NCBI RefSeq assembly: GCF_025060895.1
Contig: NZ_JANZKV010000096.1
Location: 1-41,258, forward strand
Length of the DNA stretch: 41,258 nucleotides
Source of the DNA: Stieleria sedimenti
GTDB taxonomy: Bacteria > Planctomycetota > Planctomycetia > Pirellulales > Pirellulaceae
Reading direction: 5' to 3'
Shown here: positions 25,801 to 33,400 of the stretch, one piece after another
How positions within the stretch are numbered: position 1 is the stretch's first letter
Layout of the letters: every line of letters starts with the position of its first letter
Notes under the pieces: generated by a model
Seen by the model: only the letters and a program-made list of their open reading frames with translations
Told to the model about the DNA's origin: nothing
Database searches by the model: none
Translations under genes and position numbers: made by a program

Positions 25801-27073
25801 GTGTAGGAACGGTGCTGTACTGGACTTGAACGTTGTCAGCATAGAAATAGGCTTCAGTCGATCCTGATCCGATGAAGCGAATTTGTGTGTTACTTGCAAT
25901 GTAGGCCGTTAGATCAAAGGATGCGCCGGTTGTACCGTTTGTCGACGAAAGGCTATACGACTGCAGAGTATTCCAACTGCTGCCGCCGTTGTCCGAAACT
26001 TCAATGGCAACGCTACCACCGCCTCCGTCGATATCGACGCGTCGGTAGTCAAAGGTAAGTGTTGCTGAAACCGCACCTGAAAGGTCGACTTCCCGGCTCA
26101 TGCCGTCATTTGTGATCGTAACCCCGTCTCCACCGAGACGAAATTCGCCACCGGTGACTCGAACGTCACCCGATCCCGTGCCGTCGCTTTCGCCGAGTTC
26201 TTGCCAATTTGCGGACCAGTTTTCTGACCCATCGTTGTTGCTGAAACTGTTGGTGGAGAATTCGTCTCGCACGGTACTGGTTGCCAGCAAATGTGCCCAA
26301 TCCTGCTGCACGTCTACGCGAAACGCGACGTCCGTCTGGATCTGTCCTGTTTCGTACTCCAGGTCCCAGTCACCACCAAGTGAATGATGTCCCGTTGCAT
26401 CGTTGCTTGCCGCAACGTCGCATTCGCAAAGTTCGGCGAGGGCCTCGATCAGATGGCGTCCTTCTGTCGTACTTGCCAGGTCACAGCCGTAAATCAATAG
26501 ATCGGCGTCCGCGTCCAGTGATCCCGCCCACGCCGCAATATGACCGGCGAAACCGTTCGCCGATTCCTGATCCAACCGCGTGTTGCCGAGTTGAATTCCG
26601 TCGCCATTTCCGTGGCTGAGGATGTGGATCGCATCGACGCCGGACATGTCAGCCAGCGTCTGCGTGATTTGGGCGATCCCGTCTTCGTCGGAAGACAGGC
26701 GGACGATGGACCACTGAGTGCCGTCATCAGAATGATCGCGCAGCCCCGCCAGCAATGTCTCAGCGTCCTCAACTCCTGCGTCGACGAAGACAACTTCCAG
26801 CGGGCGTGAAGGATCAAACGCTGGCCTGTCGACCCGATCGTTTGATTCAGCCTCAGCCGATTCTGCATCGCTCGGATCAACCGAATGGGCACCGAAAAAC
26901 GGGTCCGACGTTCCCGCCGGATCGGATTCGAGCAGCTGGGTCATCAACGCGTCGAGGATTCCGACATCCCCGTGCGCAGGCGCATCACCGGCATCGAACC
27001 CGTCCGCGCTGAGCAGGATTCGGTCTTCCAATTGGTAGAATTCAAAGACGCGTTCGTTCTTTTGAACAGGCAA
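13895..27073 (-). CDS. Giant cadherin-like surface protein A (LEDRILLSA leader, DUF4347, mega-repeats)
   Basis: The 4392-residue protein reads, N to C: leader with LEDRILLSA (15-23); DUF4347 (about 90-263; HILSHGNGDGIQLGN, LLIYGCDLA); a beta-sandwich region (268-414); a DNRLRE-like domain (about 424-611). Then come cadherin-like modules, an orphan partial mega-repeat (766-1034), an NDAPVLDN-type repeat, an unassigned module (about 1185-1490), a DUF2341 plus LamG pair (about 1670-2015) and VCBS/tandem-95 repeats. Four 382-residue mega-repeats (2327-3854) precede a Cadherin_3/CSPG repeat, a classical cadherin domain and an acidic Ser/Glu linker. The last 100 residues form the membrane domain shared with B and C. 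It is probably an exposed adhesin or wall protein; Asp-rich repeats suggest calcium. The TTG start at 27073 is chosen because it aligns with gene B and leaves 14 codons before LEDR in both. The frame is open 88 codons further up, but that sequence is not protein-like. See the finding on a rival out-of-frame ATG. Confidence 0.85.
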   Translation of the reverse strand: MPVQKNERVFEFYQLEDRILLSADGFDAGDAPAHGDVGILDALMTQLLESDPAGTSDPFFGAHSVDPSDAESAEAESNDRVDRPAFDPSRPLEVVFVDAGVEDAETLLAGLRDHSDDGTQWSIVRLSSDEDGIAQITQTLADMSGVDAIHILSHGNGDGIQLGNTRLDQESANGFAGHIAAWAGSLDADADLLIYGCDLASTTEGRHLIEALAELCECDVAASNDATGHHSLGGDWDLEYETGQIQTDVAFRVDVQQDWAHLLATSTVRDEFSTNSFSNNDGSENWSANWQELGESDGTGSGDVRVTGGEFRLGGDGVTITNDGMSREVDLSGAVSATLTFDYRRVDIDGGGGSVAIEVSDNGGSSWNTLQSYSLSSTNGTTGASFDLTAYIASNTQIRFIGSGSTEAYFYADNVQVQYSTVPTQTATFQEGIGGYTGTQDTSINGDSPASSYGNDVSVVVDADHNNGFEGVGLIQFGSIFGTGPGQIPLGSTIVSASLTINAVGTGDAAGTLSLHEMLASWDETSTYNSLGSGLQSGSEYVASADGSITDLSSFGLYTITGLEDALQTWSNGGTNNGWALFNSNVNGFDFESSEASTASLRPELSVEYVVSEAPTLTASNVNALYTENDAPLYDGFATVTDSDSANFDGGNFTVTITANATVDDRLGIRNVGTGAGQISTTGANVYYEGNLIGTFSGGTGATALAVDLNVNASVAAVQGLARAITYSNVSENPSTATRVISGVVSDGGGGTSAASNINMYITAVNDAPVESSIEAGSLSYTENGGALAITSTLTLSDVDDTNLESAVVQILGNYANGQDVLTFVDQNGISGVWNAGSGIMTLTGTATVSQYEAALRSITYTNSSDNPTTATRTVSFTVNDGAADSNTQTRDISIAATNDDPAGTGLPTDIAVTEDVSSNVDLTAINLADLDDNGGNLTVTLTTSTGGDLSASTGGGVTVGGSGTGTLTLTGSLTDLNTFLDTPTNVQYLHGTPQTFGNDADTIQVVVNDGGNTGSGGGTDQTLGTVNVDITADNDAPVLDNSGTMTLTEIFENDDRSNGDLISDVILSAGGDRITDVDSSPVEGIAITNVDNTNGQWQFSTDGGSSWNPIASASDSSAVLLTTTANDRVRYLPNRNFSGTAQFSFRAWDTTDGNPSGTTGVNVSSNGGTSAYSSAVESATINMLPVDIKILLSTAGDASNSSTVGLNNWTSEDIVSIGDPNFHIEPGTSSGTFGLVSDFLQTAGDVGFSINALHYVGQSLTLGQGGFTFDLEVGDILITVDRNVTFTGDTTSVSATNEDVFVFRPVDAAGNDYRSGDFFELLHSAAGVGNEIQGVSLVQADVDVGGTIVNTGSFLLSSADLVANDIYQFDPNQVGAGAASASGTMTTLVYGDDLGLGAGNNNVQSLDLVQSDITINGTTFQAGDIFVSLEKNDNDVSGLSVSKDDVAVLRLTQAGQAVTTQGSIDLFFEGGDTGLSSSNDEITSLATVIAGGVADPVIDVAGATLAYTEGDGATVIDPGATVTDADSLNFYNGQLRVQITSGGSAEDRLAIENQGTGVGQVGVAGSSVTYNDGGGAVTVGTITGGTSGTLPLAITFNSGADLAAVQAVMRAMTFENVSDAPSTVNRELEWVFSDGDGGTSNIAAKTITVAAQNDSVSANDDNIVVAENGTVATGSAWWNNDWTARRELAFDNADRIENLTDFAVLVQLDSSRIDYSLTQNGGQDLRFVDSDGVTVLDHEIEDWNEAGTSYVWVRVPQINASSTTDSIWMYYGNSSALDGQNTDGTWGTDFAGVYHLNDDFLDSSGTGNHATNAGSTDSGGQFADGQVFDGVDDTINAGSDISLDNLFVGGGTLSAWINPTSFGENNYGNILDKSSATSADGGWGLQVNAGNQSIDLEVGFAGTDRGIWSTETGSLTLGEWQHVVVVYDSSSISNDPVIYINGVMQDLVETQTPAGAADDDSAKDLHIGNFAGATTRTFDGTIDEVRIVGATRSTDWISAEYASMTDSLISFGSEGALSNDIDLDADILTITAINSGTGSQVTDAVQIANGVTLPSGAIIAISPNGRISYDPNGQFEWLDSGQSVDDTFTYEVSDGEGSTDVATVTVTINGENDAPTISVNSGVTVDEGSLSNVINELMLDEGDADDDGNELVYTITTNTAQGTIRNNGAALIVGGTFTQDDIDAGLITYDHDGSETTADSFVFSLADGGEDGASAATGTFNLSVNAINDAPTTSPVALTAIAEDSGARTITQAELLANANDVEGDSLTATGLAVSTGAGTLINNGDGTWDYTPAGDDDTSVSFSYTINDGTDNVAGSATLDITPVNDEQVLATNAGDTVVEGSTGNVVTTAMLETTDVDNTDSQLVYTVDALPANGALYRNAVVLNVNDTFTQADLDATLITYDHDGSETSSDSFDFTVDDGAGTTTSSTFNWAISNVNDAPVEASIEGSTLAYTENDGAVAITSTLTLSDVDDANLETAVGQITGNYASGEDVLSFVDQNGISGVWNAGSGTLTLSGTATVAEYEAALRSITYTNSSDNPSTATRTVSFTVNDGDVDSNTQTRDISIAATNDDPTGTGLPSDITVTEDVSSNVDLSALNLADLDDNGGNLTVTLTTSTGGDLSASTGGGVTVGGSGTGTLTLTGSLADLNTFLDTPANIQYLHGTPHTFGNDADTIQVVVNDGGNTGSGGGTDQTIGTVNVDITAVNDEQVLATNTGDTVPEGSVGNTVTTAMLETTDVDNTDSQLVYTVDAVPTNGTLYRLGSALSVSDTFTQADIDAGLITYDHDGSQTSSDSFDFTVDDGAGTTTSSTFNWTVSNVNDAPVEASIEGSTLAYTENDGAVAITSTLTLSDVDDTNLETAVVQITGNYASGEDVLSFVDQNGISGVWNAGSGTMTLTGTATVAQYEVALRSITYTNSSDNPSIATRTVSFTVNDGDVDSNTQTRDISIAATNDDPTGAGLPSDITVTEDVSSNVDLSALNLSDLDENGGNLTVTLSTSTGGDLSASTGGGVTVGGSGTGTLTLTGTLADLITFLDTPANIQYLHSAPHTFGNDADTIQVVVNDGGNTGSGGGTDQTIGTVNVDITAVNDEQVLATNTGDTVPEGSVGNTVTTAMLETTDVDNTDSQLVYTVDAVPTNGTLYRLGSALNVSDTFTQADIDAGLITYDHDGSETTSDSFDFTVDDGAGTTTSSTFNWTVTAVNDAPVEASIEGSTLAYTENDGAVAITSTLSLSDSDDTNLESAVVQITANYASGEDVLSFVDQNGISGVWNAGSGTLTLTGTATVAQYEAALRSITYTNSSDNPSTATRTVAFTVNDGDVDSNTQTRDISIAATNDDPTGAGLPSDVTVTEDVSSNVDLSALNLSDLDDNGGNLTVTLSTSTGGDLSASTGGGVTVGGSGTGTLTLTGTLADLNTFLDTPANVQYLHGTPHTFGNDADTIQVVVNDGGNTGSGGGTDQTIGTVNVDITAVNDEQVLATNTGATVPEGSVGNTVTTAMLETTDVDNTDSQLVYTVDAVPTNGTLYRLGSALNVSDTFTQADIDAGLITYDHDGSQTSSDSFDFTVDDGAGTTSSSTFNWTISNVNDAPVEASIEGSTLAYTENDGAVAITSTLTLSDVDDANLETAVVQITGNYASGEDVLSFVDQNGISGVWNAGSGTLTLSGTATVAQYEVALRSITYTNSSDNPSIATRTVSFTVNDGDVDSNTQTRDISIAATNDDPTGAGLPSDITVTEDVSSDVDLSALNLSDLDENGGNLTVTLTTSTGGDLSASTGGGVTVGGSGTGTLTLTGTLADLNTFLDTPANIQYLHSAPHTFGNDADTIQVVANDGGNTGSGGGTDQTIGTVNVDITAVNDSPNLASNTGMTVAEGSTGTAIAPGMLSGSDVDDASMDLTYTLTDDVDNGTLTLAGFGTLTLGDTFTQADLDNGDVTYSHDDSETVGDGFGFTLADGGEDGASAIAGSFTITVTPVNDNAISAIADVDPSANSVAEDAVSGTLVGITALASDVDAGATVTYSLDDDAGGRFSIETTTGIVRVAGALDHETSSSETITVRATSSDGSTTTMTNSIAVTDVNEAPAATGESFTVPIGETLSVGVAGVIFNDTDIDGDTLAIVLVAGPTNGTFSLDPGGNFTYTPNAGFFGQDSFFYRVTDGTLSSNVAEVVLDVPVAAPAVSGSVATSPTDPDSEEPETENATESDADTPSEIESEFDESTDSTEATATSGEDSGIALASVLHGPGVKADGGVAGTSDGSDARGSGGLPDEVIRGERQLYGVYAVSSDASSLTLSHSPELQQLERLLRRDLQQAIVWTQWDDPQQQDDDSSMMVMVGAAGAGMSVFSIGYVFWALRGGALMTVFASSLPAWRFIDPIAMLSAYRSSRSGVDEGLDSMLG
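14577..18744 (-). repeat. Segmental duplication, copy in gene A (partner 37091-41258)
   Basis: Every landmark checked between 14577 and 18744 recurs 22,514 bp further right without net insertion or deletion. The first 247 bp differ at two positions, and the last 88 bp before the window edge are identical. The true right end is not visible. Confidence 0.85.
15512..20095 (-). repeat. Four tandem 1146-bp in-frame mega-repeats in gene A
   Basis: The codon for Asn in NDEQVLATN falls at 20095, 18949, 17803 and 16657, exactly 1146 bp apart, and the array ends at 15512. Each 382-residue unit holds a 113-residue Cadherin_3/CSPG module (DTFTQADIDAGLITYDHDGS) and a 269-residue pair of cadherin-like modules (ITSTLTLSDVDD; VTEDVSSNVDL). 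The first unit (18950-20095) is the most diverged in its CSPG part. Confidence 0.95.
23972..24778 (-). repeat. Orphan 807-bp partial mega-repeat in gene A
   Basis: This 269-residue block matches the second part of the 382-residue unit (NDAPVESSIEAG through GTVNVDITAD) with no length difference but lacks the 113-residue CSPG module. It lies about 4 kb from the array and is more diverged, so it is probably an older copy or the ancestor. Confidence 0.85.
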
Positions 27074-27117
27074 GGTGGTGGATCCAAATCTAAAACATCG
27101 CGACCAGTAAGAAACGA

Positions 27118-27132
27118 CATTTGACGCCCTCC
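27118..27132 (-). promoter_or_regulatory. Strong Shine-Dalgarno and ATG out of frame with gene A
   Basis: The minus strand reads GGAGG (27128-27132), 7 nt, ATG (27118-27120). The ATG opens a 58-codon frame (to 26944) that overlaps the start of gene A but is offset by 47 nt from the TTG at 27073, hence in another frame. It could be a leader peptide, the true start upstream of a frameshift, or chance. Confidence 0.5.
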
Positions 27133-27281
27133 GCACTCGTCGTTTTTCACTTTTCAAACCTATGTCGGTGTGAATGCAATGCGGTGAAGAACTTCCGCTA
27201 CGGCGGTCAATGCAGGAGAACCGACGTGGTGGATTGTCCCGATCGTAGCGATCACTCCCGTTTGCACGCGTTGGCAGCGGA

Positions 27282-27300
27282 CCTTGGGCGATGCCCAAGG
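27282..27300. repeat. Perfect 8-bp-stem hairpin between genes A and B
   Basis: ccttgggc / gcccaagg pair around loop gat. A second imperfect palindrome (aacggccgttggccg) follows within 15-25 bp. There is no T-run on either side, so it resembles a dispersed intergenic element or a Rho-type 3' structure rather than an intrinsic terminator. Confidence 0.5.
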
Positions 27301-27463
27301 CTATGGCTGTAAACGGCCGTTGGCCGAAACCATGCACTCAGACCAGATCTGACACGCAAAAGATGTGTAGACACCAATGCTCTCTGGCAGGGTCGCGGAA
27401 GAGTGTGCGCTCGGAGCGGGAAGGGTTGCTGCGACGCCCGCGAACGCTGGACGAAGTGAACGT

Positions 27464-30400
27464 CTATTTCCTGCGGTTGAGCAACGCTTCGAGTCCCTCG
27501 TCCGGCGCAGCCCCAACGCTACGATAGGCCGAGAGCATGGCGATCGGATCGATGAACCGCCATGCGGGCAAGCTAGATGCGAACACTGTCATCAGGGCGC
27601 CGCCGCGTAGTGCCCAGAACACGTATCCGATGGAAAACACGCTCATCCCGGCGCCCGCGGCCCCGACGTAAACCAGCATCGGAGATTCTTCGTGCTGCTC
27701 GAGATCATCCCACTGAGTCCAGAGGATCGCTTGTCGAATGTCCTGTTGAAGCAAACGTTCCAGTTGCGTCGATTCGAATGAAGACGACCTTCCAGCGGAA
27801 ACCTGGTTGTCGGAGACTCCGTACGCGTCAAAGAGCCGTCCCGCTGCACCGCCTTGCAATTCGCCGGGCAGGTCAGCGTCGACGCCCGCAGGGTTCCCCC
27901 CACCGATACTTGATGCATTCCGTGCAGCTCGTGCGGCGGCGTCCAGTGCGGCTTGGATCGCCGCGGCATCGCTGCTAGCGGACGGGTCGGTTTGAGACTC
28001 GTCTGACGAATCACTTTCGGACAACGGATCCGATGCATCTTCCGTGGCGGTTTGGCTCTCTGACGTTGTTAAAGCCTCGGGTTCGATCGTCGGATCCGAG
28101 GGCGAACGCGTCACCGGCGAATGCCCCGTTGCCGGGAGAACCTCAATCGTCACCTCGACCGCGCCACTGACCAGCAAACCATCGGTCACCGAATAGAAAA
28201 ACGAATCTTGTCCAAAGAAGCCGGCGTTGGGTGTGTACGTGAACGCGCCACCGGGCTGCAATGAAAACGTCCCATGGTTCGGACCGGTCACGAGGATCGT
28301 CGACATCGCATCTCCGTCCACATCCCTGTCATTAAAAATCACTCCCGGGTCAGCCACCGACAACGTCGCAGCGGGACCAACCGCGTAGGAATCCGAGGTG
28401 GCAACGGGAGCATCGTTGACGGGGGTGATTGTCAGTTGAATCGATTGGGCAAGTGTGTCGGTTCCGCCGCCGTCATCCATCACCTGATACAAGAAGTAAG
28501 TCGGTCCGCCGTTGATACCTTCAGAGGGTTTGAACTGCATTCCCCGGATCTCTGCCAAGCTGTACGTGGACGTGGTGACGGTGGTCACCCCATCGGCCAA
28601 GAAGATTTCTCCGAGGGACGCAGACGGCACCAGGGTCACTTGATAGGTCAGTGTTTGAGTTAGTTCGTCGCTTCCGCCGCCGGGCCCGTAGTTGACCGAA
28701 CCCAATCCCAGTGACGTGAATCCGGAATTCTCTAGTACCGTCAAATCATTCAACGCGCCGGCGGTCAGCACGGGTACGTCGTTGATCGGAGTGGCAGTCA
28801 TCATTTTGACTCCCGTGACCGGTGGTGCCAATCCATCGTCGACGCTGGTCGCGATCGTGAAGTCGTTCGCGTAATCCGCAGTCGGCGAGAACGTGACGCC
28901 GGCCAGCAGCGCATTGACATCCGCCACCGCACCGCTGGCGGTCCAAACGCCGGCGGCAAAGGACGACGTCACCGCGCCCGACGTGCCGGTGCTCAACGAT
29001 CCGGCTGCTGCGTCAGAGAGCGTCAACGTCACCGTCAAATTGGCGTCATCGATATCGCTGACCACGATGTCCGTCAGGTCCAGCGAAGCGTCCTCGGTGT
29101 AGGTTTCGGCCGCGCTCAGGTTTGTGCCCAGGGGAGCGTCGTTGATCGCGGTGATGGTCACCTTCACTGTCGCCGTGTCGGTTCCGCCGTTGCCATCATC
29201 GACTTGATAGGTGAACGAATCGATCGCCGTTTGTCCCAGCGCGAGATAATCGAACACGCCGTTGGGATCATACTGGTAGTCCCCTCCCGCAGCGACGGTC
29301 AACAGGGCTCCCGATGGCAAGGTCAGCGTCGAACCGACATTCGCCCCGCTGCCGTTGACCTGGGTGACGGTCAGCGGATCTCCCTCTCCATCGAGATCAT
29401 TGCCCAGAATTCCGTCGGCCAGATTGATGGTCAGCGTGGTGTCCTGATTGGTCAGATAGCCGGTCCACTGCGGCCCGACCGTGCCAGAACCCCCATCGAC
29501 GAGTGATCCCGTATTGGCATTGGCTGTCAAGTCAGCGGTGCTCGCCCCCGCCCCTTCATCAAAGCTCCAATAACCGATCAGGCCCGTTTCGGTTCCGGCC
29601 AAGGGTTGATCAACACTGGTGCGGATTTCGTTCTGAGTCCTGGAGACGTTCCAAATTCGAACTTCGTCGATCTCTCCGGAAAAATATTGCCCGACCGGGT
29701 TGTTTTGTCGGCCGCCGACGATGAAGTCATCCTTTGTTGGGTGCGCATCCCCGATGCTGCCCGAACCATAGTAGGTTTCGACCAGATTGCCGTTGACGTA
29801 AGTGCTCATCGTGCCGTTGTCATAGACCACCGAAACGTGAGTCCATTCATTGAGCGGGACGATAGACCCGGTGTCATGCCAGGCCCAACCGGGCGTGGTG
29901 TTCGCGACGGCCCACCGCAGGTTGCCCGTCGACGTGATGCCGATTTCGTACTCGCCTTCCTTGTTCAGAATGATGCTGGATGACGCCGGATAAGCATCGG
30001 GGCGAATACGGGCCTCCATGGTCAGTTGGTTGCTGACTTCCAGAACAGCGCTGACACCCATATTCACCGCGTCGTCGATGCCGTCAAATTTCAGTCCGTG
30101 GTGGTCGTCGACCGCGACCGGGTCATCATCGACGGTTGTCACAGACAGGGACCGTTGTGACGTATTGCTCGTGCCTCCGTCGCCGTCGGTCACCACAAAA
30201 TCGATCGTGCGCAGCGATGAAGAGGGATCGTCCGAGACGTTGAAATAGCTGACCCGTCGTCCGACTTCCTGAGCAATCGTGGGTGTGCTGTTGCCATTAA
30301 ACGTGACCACCAGCGGTGCCGTCCCCGTGCCACCGGCCAGCGTCCCGACTTGTGTGCCGCTGTGATAAACCCCCGTCCCCAGCAAGGTGATCGCACCGCC

Positions 30401-33400
30401 GGGCGAGATCGTCAATCGATCGTCTGCGGTGGCGTTCGTTGAAATCGTGACCGTCAATTGTCCGCCGTTGAAATCAACGGGATCCACATCCGTGATCGTC
30501 AGCAGTGAATCCACGACTGTCGCCACGGCATTTTCCGAATAAGCCGCCAGGCCTCCGGAGCTGCCGGTGACCGGCGCATCGTTCACGTCGGTCACGGTCA
30601 GGCTGGCGGTTTCAGCCGCACTGCTCAGTGCCGTGACGCTGCCGCGAACGGTCGCGTCAATTTTGGTTCCTTCCGTCCCGCTGGTTTGGTCCCAGCCATA
30701 GAAATCAAAACTGGCCGTCGTGCCTGATTCGCCGTTGGGGATGAAACGAACCAGGTCGACCGGTCGCAACAACAATGCCGATGAATCGGAGACTCCGCTG
30801 AGGGTCAACCAGGACGATCCTCCGTCGGTGGAATACTCCCAGGTGCCGTTGCCACTGGACAGCGAGGTGATCGCGACGCCTTCGATGGCTCCGCTGTCAA
30901 CGTCGGTGATCCGGTCACCACCGGCGCTGGCAAGGACCGCACTGATCGTGTCGCCGGCGTTGTTGGTTTGGTCTTCATTGATCGACGTCAATGTCATGCT
31001 GCCGGTGTTGTCGACCACGGGAGCATCGTTCACGCTGGTGACAACAATGTCTGCCGATTCGATCGCCGTAGAGAACGCGGACGTGCCACCATTGGCTGCG
31101 GTGCTGACTTTCGTGCCGGCGGTTCCCGCGGATTGGTCCCAACCGCGATAGTCAAAGCTGGCGGTCGTTCCATTCTGCGCGTCGGGCACGAATCGCACCA
31201 GATCGCTGCCCCGCAACAACAGTGCCGACGCGTTAGAAACCGAACCGATGTCGGTCCAATTCGCCCCGGCGTCCACCGAGTATTGCCAAGTGCCGCCGCC
31301 ACTGACCAGCGCCGTGATCGCGATCCCTTCCAATGCCCCGGCGTCCACGTCGGTCATCCGGTCACCACCGGCGCTGGCGATGATCGATGCGACGGTGTCT
31401 CCGCCGTTTGCCGTCTCGTCCTCGGTAAGAGTCGAAAGCGTCGTCGTACCCGCAGGATCATACACCGGCGCGTCGTTGACATCCGTGACCGTGATCGCAG
31501 CCGTTTCGGTGACCGAGCTGAACTCGGTGATTCCGCCGTTGGAGGACGTGTCGACTTTGGTTCCGAACGCCCCGATGGATTGGTCCCAGGCGCGGAAGGT
31601 CACATCGGCTGACGTGCCGCCGACGCCATTGGGCACCAGTCGAATCAGATCGTTTGAACGCAACAACAACGCCGACGTGTTCGATACAGCTCCGATGTCA
31701 CTCCAGGATCCCCCGGCATCGGTCGAGAACTGCCAGGTGCCGTTCCCGTTGTTCCAAGACGTGATCGCAATCCCTTCGACCGCCCCGATGTCAACGTCGG
31801 TGATGCGGTCGCCACCGGCGCTCAACAGGACACTGGCGACCGTATTGCCCGAATTGGCCAGATCGTCTTCGGTGATGGACGTTAGCGTCATGACGCCGCT
31901 ATTGTCCAGCACTGGTGCGTCATTGACATCCGTCACCGTGATCGAGGCAACTTCGGTGGCGACACTGTAGGGCGTCGTCGCACCGTTGATGGAGGTGTCA
32001 GCGGTGGTGCCCGCGGTTCCGGTCGCCTGATCCCAGGCCCGGAACGTGACCGTGGGCGGAGTTCCGTTCTTGGCGTCGGGAACAAAACGCAGCAGATCAT
32101 TTTCGCGCAACAACAGCGCCGAGGTGTCCGACACGGTTGCGACATTCGACCACGACGAGCCACCGTCGATCGAGTACTGCCAATAACCGTTACCGTTGTC
32201 GGTTGCGGTCACCGCAATGCCTTCGACCGGTCCAAAATTGACATCGGTGATGCGATCCCCGCCGGCGCTGGCGATGATCGCAGCCACCGTATCACCGACG
32301 TTGTTGACTTGGTCTTCGGTGATGGTCGTCAGGGTCATCACCCCCGAACTGTCCAGGATTGGAGCATCGTTGACCAACAGCGAAGCCGTGTCGCTGGCGA
32401 TGGAAAACGCGGTCGTCGTTCCATTGACCGAAGCATCGGCCAACGCTCCGTTAACGCCCGACGTTTGATCCCAACCTCGGAAGGTGATTGCCGAGGCGAT
32501 CTGGCCGTTGTAGTCGGGGTCCGGCTGGAAATAGAGTCGTGTGCTGGCGTCGGCGGCGAGCAGTCGCGCCGAGCTGTCGCTAACCGCTCCGAGCGGATTC
32601 CAATTGGCCCCATTGTCGACCGAATAAAACCACGAACCGTTGGTCGTGTCGGCTGCCGTCACGGCGATCCCCAGCAACGCCCCGATGTCAACGTCGCTGA
32701 TGTTGTCGACTTGACCGGAGGGAGAAGCGAAATCAACGAGCGAGGTAATCAACGTACCGACCGCCCCGACCGGCGCCGGGGCGTCTTCGTATTGACCGTC
32801 CAGGATCGGGCTTTCGCTTGAATCCAGAACCGGCGCGTCGTTGACATCGGTCACCGTGATGGATGCGACTTCGGTTGCCGAACTGAAGGGCGTCGCCGCC
32901 CCATTGCTGGAAGCATCGACGACGGTCCCGGCCACTCCGGACGCCTGATCCCAAGCCCGGAATGTAACCGTCGGCGCGGTACCGTTCTCCGCATCGGGCA
33001 CAAACCGCAAGAAATCGCTGTCGCGCAGCAGCAGTGCCGCAGTGTCGGAAACGCTCGGGACGCTCGACCAGTTGGTGCCTCCGTCGAGCGAATATTGCCA
33101 GCTTCCGTTGCCGTTGTTGGTCGCGATCAAGGCGATCCCTTCGACCGCACCGGGATTCACGTCGGTGATCCGGTCCCCGCCGGCGGTGGCGATGATCGAC
33201 GCCACGCTGTCACCCGCGTTGGTCACCTCGTCTTCGTTGATCGTTGTCAGTGTCATCGACCCGGTGTTGTCCAACACCGGAGCGTCGTTGACCAACTGAG
33301 ATGCCGTATCGGTCGCGGCGGAAAACGCGGTCGTCGTCCCGTTGATCGACACATCGGCCAGAGAACCGTTGCCGCCGGTTGTTTGATCCCAGGCGCGGAA

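Noticed and set aside
27074-27337. 88-codon upstream extension of gene A (start at 27337)
   Set aside because: It reads through the intergenic hairpin at 27282-27300, has no protein-like pattern and no counterpart in gene B.
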